Assembly (NCBI GenBank): GCA_031271525.1
Contig: JAISVO010000045.1
Span: 1-7,854, forward strand
Direction of reading: 5' to 3'
From: Oscillospiraceae bacterium
GTDB lineage: Bacteria; Bacillota; Clostridia; Oscillospirales; UBA929
Length of the DNA: 7,854 nt
In this document: positions 3,759 through 7,854 of the stretch, piece by piece
Layout of the letters: each line of letters opens with the position of its first letter
Position numbering within the stretch: position 1 is the first letter of the stretch
Notes under the pieces: model-generated
What the model saw: the letters and a program-made list of their open reading frames with translations, nothing else
The model's database searches: none
What the model was told of the DNA's origin: nothing
Made by a program: the position numbers and the translations under genes

Positions 3759-6700
3759 TTGGCTGATTCGTTGTCGATTATCTTTAAGGCTGTCGATGAG
3801 ATGAGCGGCATACTTGACCGTATGGCAAACAGCGGCGCGGGCATGATCGAGCAGTGGGAACAGGCTAACGCAACGGCGAACACCGCGTTTTCGGCGGCGG
3901 AAATCGGCGCGGGAAGACTGGAGAAAGCCATATCGTCCGCCTCCGGCGCAACCGACAACTGGACGGAAGCGCTGGGCAACTATGATAAATCGCTGATGGA
4001 AGCGGTATACTCCACCGAGGAATTGGTTGACCTAGGGTACAAAACAGAAGACGCCCTTGCCGCCGCCTCCGCAGGCGCGGACGAAATGGTAAAGACCATC
4101 GAGGACGGGACAAAGGTCGCAGACGAGTTTCAGGCGGCGATTGCCGAGCAGCAGGCGGAGCTTGAGCGGCTCCAAAAGGCATATATCGGCGTCGCCCTGA
4201 CGATGGGCGAAAACTCCGACGAGGCGAAAGCTCTGAAGGGGGAAATCGGAGACCTTTCCAAAACGCTGGAGGAGAACCAAAGCGAATGGACGCGTCTCGG
4301 CGGCAGCTCCGAAGATGCCGGTTCGTCCGGCGAGAACGCGGTACAGGTCATCGAACAAGCCCTTGCCGCCGCAGGACTGACCAAGCTGGTCAGCGAAGTG
4401 ACGCAAGCCGTGATCGATATGACGAATGAGTTCTCGGAAGCGCAGGTAACGATTGTCCGCGCGACCGGCGCGACCGGCGGCGCGTTAAGCTCTCTGGAAA
4501 GCTCGATGATGAAGCTGTATGCCGGGGACGACGACGCGCTGGGGGAAGTCGCGGGGCTTGTCGGGGAGTTGAGTACCCGCCTGCGGCTTCAGGGACCGGA
4601 ACTTGAGCGCGTGACCTCGCTGTTCCAAGACTACAACCAAGCCACCGGTGAAGAGGGCGTCGGCTCGGTGCAAAGCGTCACGAAGGTTATGAAGAACTGG
4701 GGCGTGGAGATTGCCAACACCGAGGGGCTGCTGGACAGCCTGATACTGGCCGGGCAGATGTCCGGCGCTTCGGTGAACACGCTCAGCGATATGGTCGTCA
4801 CGAACAAGGCGACGTTGCAGCAGCTCGGTTACGGGCTGGAAGAGAGTATCGCGTTGCTCGCCATGTTCGAGAGCGAAGGGTTGAACGCCTCCTCGATCAT
4901 GATGGGGTTCCGTTCGGCGGTCACCAACTTTGCGGCGGACGGTTTGGACGCCTCGGCCGCCATGCAGGAGGTGATCAGCCAGATCGCGGGCATGGCGAGC
5001 GAGAGTGAAGCCACCGCGCTTGCGATTGATACGTTCGGCAGCCGCGCGGGCGCGGAGCTTGCTTACTCGATTCGAAGCGGGAAGTTTGAGATCGAGCAGT
5101 GGATCCAAGCCGTGGGCAGCGCCGACGGTACGCTGGCGAAAACCGCCAACGCCGCGACCACGCTGGAAGAAAAGTGGTCTAAGGCGGGGAACAGCCTGCA
5201 AGCGGCGTTCTCCAATGTGCTGACGCCGGCGATCGACGCCGGTTCCTCCGCCTTTGCCGGGTTTGTGGACGGGGTCGGGACGTTTTTGCAGAATAACGAG
5301 TGGGCTGCGTATGTGCTGATCGGGCTTGGCGCCGCGATTGGTGTGATCGCCATCGCGCTGGCGGGCTATACGATAGCCACGACAATTGCGACGGTTGTGA
5401 CCACAGCCTTCGGCGTCGCGTCTATGACTGCATTATGGCCGTTGTACTTGATCGCCGCGGCAATCGGCGCTCTCATTGCCATCGGCGTGGCGCTGTTTAA
5501 CTGGGCAAATTCGATGGACGAAGAGTGGGCGGGGCTGACCTCGACCTCTAAGCAGCACTACGAAGCCGTGCAGGAACTGAACGCGGAATACGAGCGCACC
5601 GTGGAGCTTGAAGGGGAAAACTCCGAAGCCGCCAAAGAGCTGGCGGCGGAACTGGAAACCGCCCGCGCCGTCTATGAAGCGAACCGTATGACAATGGAGG
5701 AGCTTGTCGCCCAAAACGACGCGCTTTTGGAGAGCCATCAAGCGATCATGGACAGTTATAACGAGAGTATGTCCGCAATCAACGGCGAAGAAAAAAGCAC
5801 GGGCGCTCTCATTACCAAACTGGAGCAGCTATCCAAAGAAACGAACCTTTCGGCGGTCGAGCAGAACCAAATGTCCGCGATTGTACAAAAACTGAATGAG
5901 CAGATGCCGGACTTGGCTCTCGCTTACGACGCGCAAACCGGGGCGCTCTCCGGCTCTGTGGAAGCGATAAAGGCATACTCACAGGCGCAGGCGGAACAGC
6001 AGCGCCAAGACGCGGAATACGCCGCCTATACCGGCGCTCTCGAAGAGAGGCTTGCCCTTGAAGAACATCTTAACAAAGTAAGAGAACAGGGCTTGGCGGC
6101 GCAAGCGGAGGTAGAATCTCTCGATTTCTGGAACGGGGATTTCGCTATATGGAATCACGCGGAATCCACGCAAAAGGTTAACGACCTTCAGGCGCTTAAG
6201 GATGAGTATGATCGTTTGAGCGCCGCGCTTGATGAAGCGAACGGTTTGATATCGGAAACGGAAGCCGGTTGGGAAGCGGAATCAAAAGCCGCAGCGGAAG
6301 CCCTGGCGAACCAGACGGCGGAGCAAAAGGCGGCGGCGAAGCTCGCGGAAGAGAACCTCTCGAGAGCCGTGGATGCCGTGGAAAGCGGCTATGTGACCGC
6401 CGGAAAAGCGGCGCTGCTCTACGGCGTGAATTTGGACGACCTGACGGCGGCGGTCGAGCGGAACGAAGCGCACGCCGCCTCTTTGGAAGAAGCCGCAATC
6501 GCCGTGGAAAACGGGATGCTGAACGCCGCCGAAGCGATGAGCATATACGGGGTATCCGCGAACGAACTGGCCGACGCCGTTGCTTCCCGCGAACTGGAAA
6601 CGACTGTGGCGGACACCATAAACAGCATCGGCTCGCTTGTGGAAGCGTATACCGCCGCTTACGATGAGGCGTATAACAGCATAAGCGGGCAGATCGGTCT

Positions 6701-7592
6701 TTTTGACAATATGGCGGTCGCCGTCGCCGATTACGCGAAGAGCAGCGCCGCAGAGCTTGACCCCGCCAATATGATCAAGGCGCTCGAAACACAGGCGCAG
6801 TATTTAGCCGATTACGAGGCAAACCTGAACCGCGCGAAAGAGCTTGGTTTAGACGCGAACCTCGCCGCGCAGCTGTCCGACGGGAGCGTGGAGAGCGCCG
6901 CGAAGCTGGACGCGATTGTTAACGGCGGCGAAGAGAAGATTGGGGAACTGAACGCGGCGTTCGCGAAGGTGGAGGAGGGCAAAACCTCTTTCTCCAACAC
7001 TGTCGCCGAGATGAAGACAAACTTTTCCACCGAAATGGACGCGCTGGCTGGCGATCTTGAAGACGCTCTTGGTGACATGGATCTATACGAGGAATCCAAA
7101 AACAGCGCCGTCTCGACGATTCAGGGATACATTGACGGGATTGATTCGATGCTTCCCACCGTGCTGCAAAAATTACAGCTGATGGTTCCCTCGATCGGCG
7201 CGGAACCTTCCGGCGCCGGATCCAATATACCCGGATATGCGACGGGCACGGTGTCGGCGGAAAGCGGGTGGGGGATCGTCGGTGAAAACGGACCCGAACT
7301 GCTGAACTTTTCCGGCGGCGAAACGATCATCCCGGCGGATGAGACAAGCCGCCTGCTGTCCTCCGCGCAGGAAGCGCCATTTGCCCTTGAAGCGCCGCAG
7401 GGGTTCGGCGCGGCGGAAGGCGGGGCGATTGAGCACAGGCATGTGATTGAAATCAACGGCAGCGGCGAGTTTGAGGTAAACGGCGCTGACGAAACGCTGA
7501 TCATCAGCGTCGTGATGGACAACATACGTCCGATTGTTACGCGGATGTTCCAAGAGGAAATTCTGACCGGAGGCGGCAACGATGATTTCTGA
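3759..7592 (+). CDS. Tape measure protein with TP901-type core
   Basis: A 1277-residue tail length-setting protein; it fills the tube lumen and its length sets the tail length. From the N-terminus: a mixed helical part with a coiled coil (about residues 110-175), a TP901-type tape measure core (about 221-450; typical FSEAQVTIVRATGATGGALS and LGYGLEESIALLAMFESEG stretches), a large hydrophobic segment (about 515-582) with several potential membrane spans and typical of ejection-related parts, Glu/Ala-rich coiled coils (about 590-720 and 800-870), a 42-residue tandem repeat (868-951), more helix, and a Gly-rich C-terminal region with GENGPELLNFSGGETIIP (about 1172-1190), usual near the end of such proteins. 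No peptidase or lysozyme motif is evident. At about 1.5 angstrom per residue its length would give a tail near 190 nm. It follows the chaperone as expected, and overlaps the next gene by 11 bases. Confidence 0.94.
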   Translation: MADSLSIIFKAVDEMSGILDRMANSGAGMIEQWEQANATANTAFSAAEIGAGRLEKAISSASGATDNWTEALGNYDKSLMEAVYSTEELVDLGYKTEDALAAASAGADEMVKTIEDGTKVADEFQAAIAEQQAELERLQKAYIGVALTMGENSDEAKALKGEIGDLSKTLEENQSEWTRLGGSSEDAGSSGENAVQVIEQALAAAGLTKLVSEVTQAVIDMTNEFSEAQVTIVRATGATGGALSSLESSMMKLYAGDDDALGEVAGLVGELSTRLRLQGPELERVTSLFQDYNQATGEEGVGSVQSVTKVMKNWGVEIANTEGLLDSLILAGQMSGASVNTLSDMVVTNKATLQQLGYGLEESIALLAMFESEGLNASSIMMGFRSAVTNFAADGLDASAAMQEVISQIAGMASESEATALAIDTFGSRAGAELAYSIRSGKFEIEQWIQAVGSADGTLAKTANAATTLEEKWSKAGNSLQAAFSNVLTPAIDAGSSAFAGFVDGVGTFLQNNEWAAYVLIGLGAAIGVIAIALAGYTIATTIATVVTTAFGVASMTALWPLYLIAAAIGALIAIGVALFNWANSMDEEWAGLTSTSKQHYEAVQELNAEYERTVELEGENSEAAKELAAELETARAVYEANRMTMEELVAQNDALLESHQAIMDSYNESMSAINGEEKSTGALITKLEQLSKETNLSAVEQNQMSAIVQKLNEQMPDLALAYDAQTGALSGSVEAIKAYSQAQAEQQRQDAEYAAYTGALEERLALEEHLNKVREQGLAAQAEVESLDFWNGDFAIWNHAESTQKVNDLQALKDEYDRLSAALDEANGLISETEAGWEAESKAAAEALANQTAEQKAAAKLAEENLSRAVDAVESGYVTAGKAALLYGVNLDDLTAAVERNEAHAASLEEAAIAVENGMLNAAEAMSIYGVSANELADAVASRELETTVADTINSIGSLVEAYTAAYDEAYNSISGQIGLFDNMAVAVADYAKSSAAELDPANMIKALETQAQYLADYEANLNRAKELGLDANLAAQLSDGSVESAAKLDAIVNGGEEKIGELNAAFAKVEEGKTSFSNTVAEMKTNFSTEMDALAGDLEDALGDMDLYEESKNSAVSTIQGYIDGIDSMLPTVLQKLQLMVPSIGAEPSGAGSNIPGYATGTVSAESGWGIVGENGPELLNFSGGETIIPADETSRLLSSAQEAPFALEAPQGFGAAEGGAIEHRHVIEINGSGEFEVNGADETLIISVVMDNIRPIVTRMFQEEILTGGGNDDF
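6360..6611 (+). repeat. Tandem 42-residue repeat in the tape measure with helix-turn-helix-like pattern
   Basis: Two copies of a 42-residue unit (residues about 868-909 and 910-951): the first contains AVESGYVTAGKAALLYGVNL and the second AVENGMLNAAEAMSIYGVSA. Gly877/Gly919, Val874/Val916 and Tyr888/Tyr930 all lie 42 residues apart. Each copy fits the pattern AV..G......AA..YGV....L..AV, like Pipsqueak-type helix-turn-helix units. At DNA level the copies have drifted, so the duplication is old. Confidence 0.6.
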
Positions 7593-7854
7593 CGGCTACC
7601 AGATGTGGCTCACCTTCAACGGGGAGGCGGAGAAGCTCCGCTTCCCTTTTTTACCCGATAAAATATCGGTCAGCAACGGCAGCAAGAACACCAGCGTTGA
7701 TATTGTGGGGCTGGGGGAGATCGTGATCAAGCAAGACCGCCCCGCGATTGTGATCAGCTTTTCCGGCTTTTTCCCCGCCGCGCCGTTCCCGGGCATGGCG
7801 GTTGAGGATCTGACGAACCCGCTGACCCTTCGGGATACCATTCTACAGTGGAAG
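7582..7854 (+). CDS. XkdP-like LysM/baseplate-associated tail protein, N-terminal part
   Basis: Ninety-one codons from ATG 7582 run off the window end with no stop. GGAGG (7569-7573) is 8 bases upstream, and the gene overlaps the tape measure stop by 11 bases, so translation is coupled. The visible part, MISDGYQMWLTFNGEAEKL then a beta segment with LPDKISVSNGSKNTSVDIVG, LGEIVIKQD and SFSGFFPAAPFPG, matches the usual N-terminus of PBSX XkdP-like proteins, in which a P.(E/K)I.I.NGS.N..V.V.GLGEI pattern is typical. Such proteins follow the tape measure, belong to the tail tip/baseplate hub, and normally end in a LysM peptidoglycan-binding domain, which would be beyond the window. The call rests on position plus this motif; the LysM part is not seen. 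Confidence 0.75.
   Translation, partial: MISDGYQMWLTFNGEAEKLRFPFLPDKISVSNGSKNTSVDIVGLGEIVIKQDRPAIVISFSGFFPAAPFPGMAVEDLTNPLTLRDTILQWK

Noticed and set aside
3509..3766. 85-residue open frame ending inside the tape measure start
   Set aside because: It is out of frame with the chaperone extension, has an Arg/Pro/Gly-rich composition typical of translated palindromes, and no ribosome-binding site.
3759..7592. Lysozyme or peptidase domain inside the tape measure
   Set aside because: No HExxH, NLPC/P60 Cys-His or lysozyme-type catalytic motif could be seen in the translation.

Overview
This window is part of the tail-morphogenesis operon of a contractile-tailed (myovirus-type) prophage, phage or phage-derived tail particle from a low-redundancy, moderately GC-rich Firmicute. 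The gene order matches the Bacillus subtilis PBSX xkd late operon: HK97-gp10-like protein, tail terminator, small protein, sheath (XkdK), tube (XkdM), tail chaperone (XkdN) with a frameshift extension, tape measure, XkdP-like protein. Strong AGGAGG-type ribosome-binding sites, a TTG start, GC-leaning codon use and the protein style suggest a Clostridia host (Oscillospiraceae-like), but the species cannot be fixed from this stretch. All structural genes lie on the + strand and are closely packed. The virus-like part is ordinary: head-tail joining and tail completion (1-560), a small unknown protein (579-836), the contractile sheath (833-2188) and inner tube (2202-2639), the tail assembly chaperone (2993-3478) extended by a -1 frameshift to 3648, a 1277-residue tape measure (3759-7592), and the start of a LysM/XkdP-type baseplate-associated protein (7582 to the window end).

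The unusual part is the 353-base gap between tube and chaperone genes (2640-2992). It appears to hold a self-contained convergent gene pair. A + strand promoter (TTGACA at 2654) precedes a 27-residue hydrophobic, positively charged peptide gene (2739-2822) with a good ribosome-binding site. A near-perfect - strand promoter (TTGACA, 17 bases, TACAAT with TGn; 2926 to 2898) would drive an antisense RNA of about 100 bases. The two transcripts would meet at a shared two-way terminator hairpin (2800-2830). A 10-base direct repeat, AAGCGGAAGC, sits next to the peptide's Shine-Dalgarno (2717-2726) and again in the terminator (2795-2804), so the antisense RNA tail can pair beside the peptide's ribosome-binding site. 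The two promoter/leader segments are inverted-repeat copies of each other, and the antisense RNA carries the sequence ACCTCCTTTCT, identical to the 3' tail of 16S rRNA. This layout resembles type I toxin-antitoxin loci (par/Fst of pAD1, TxpA/RatA), with a peptide I do not recognise, inserted as a moron-like cassette in a tail operon.

Other points of note are an A AAA AAC slippery heptamer at the end of the chaperone gene, placed in exactly the right phase, a cluster of three hairpins just before the tape measure gene, and a tandem 42-residue repeat inside the tape measure that resembles Pipsqueak-type helix-turn-helix units.
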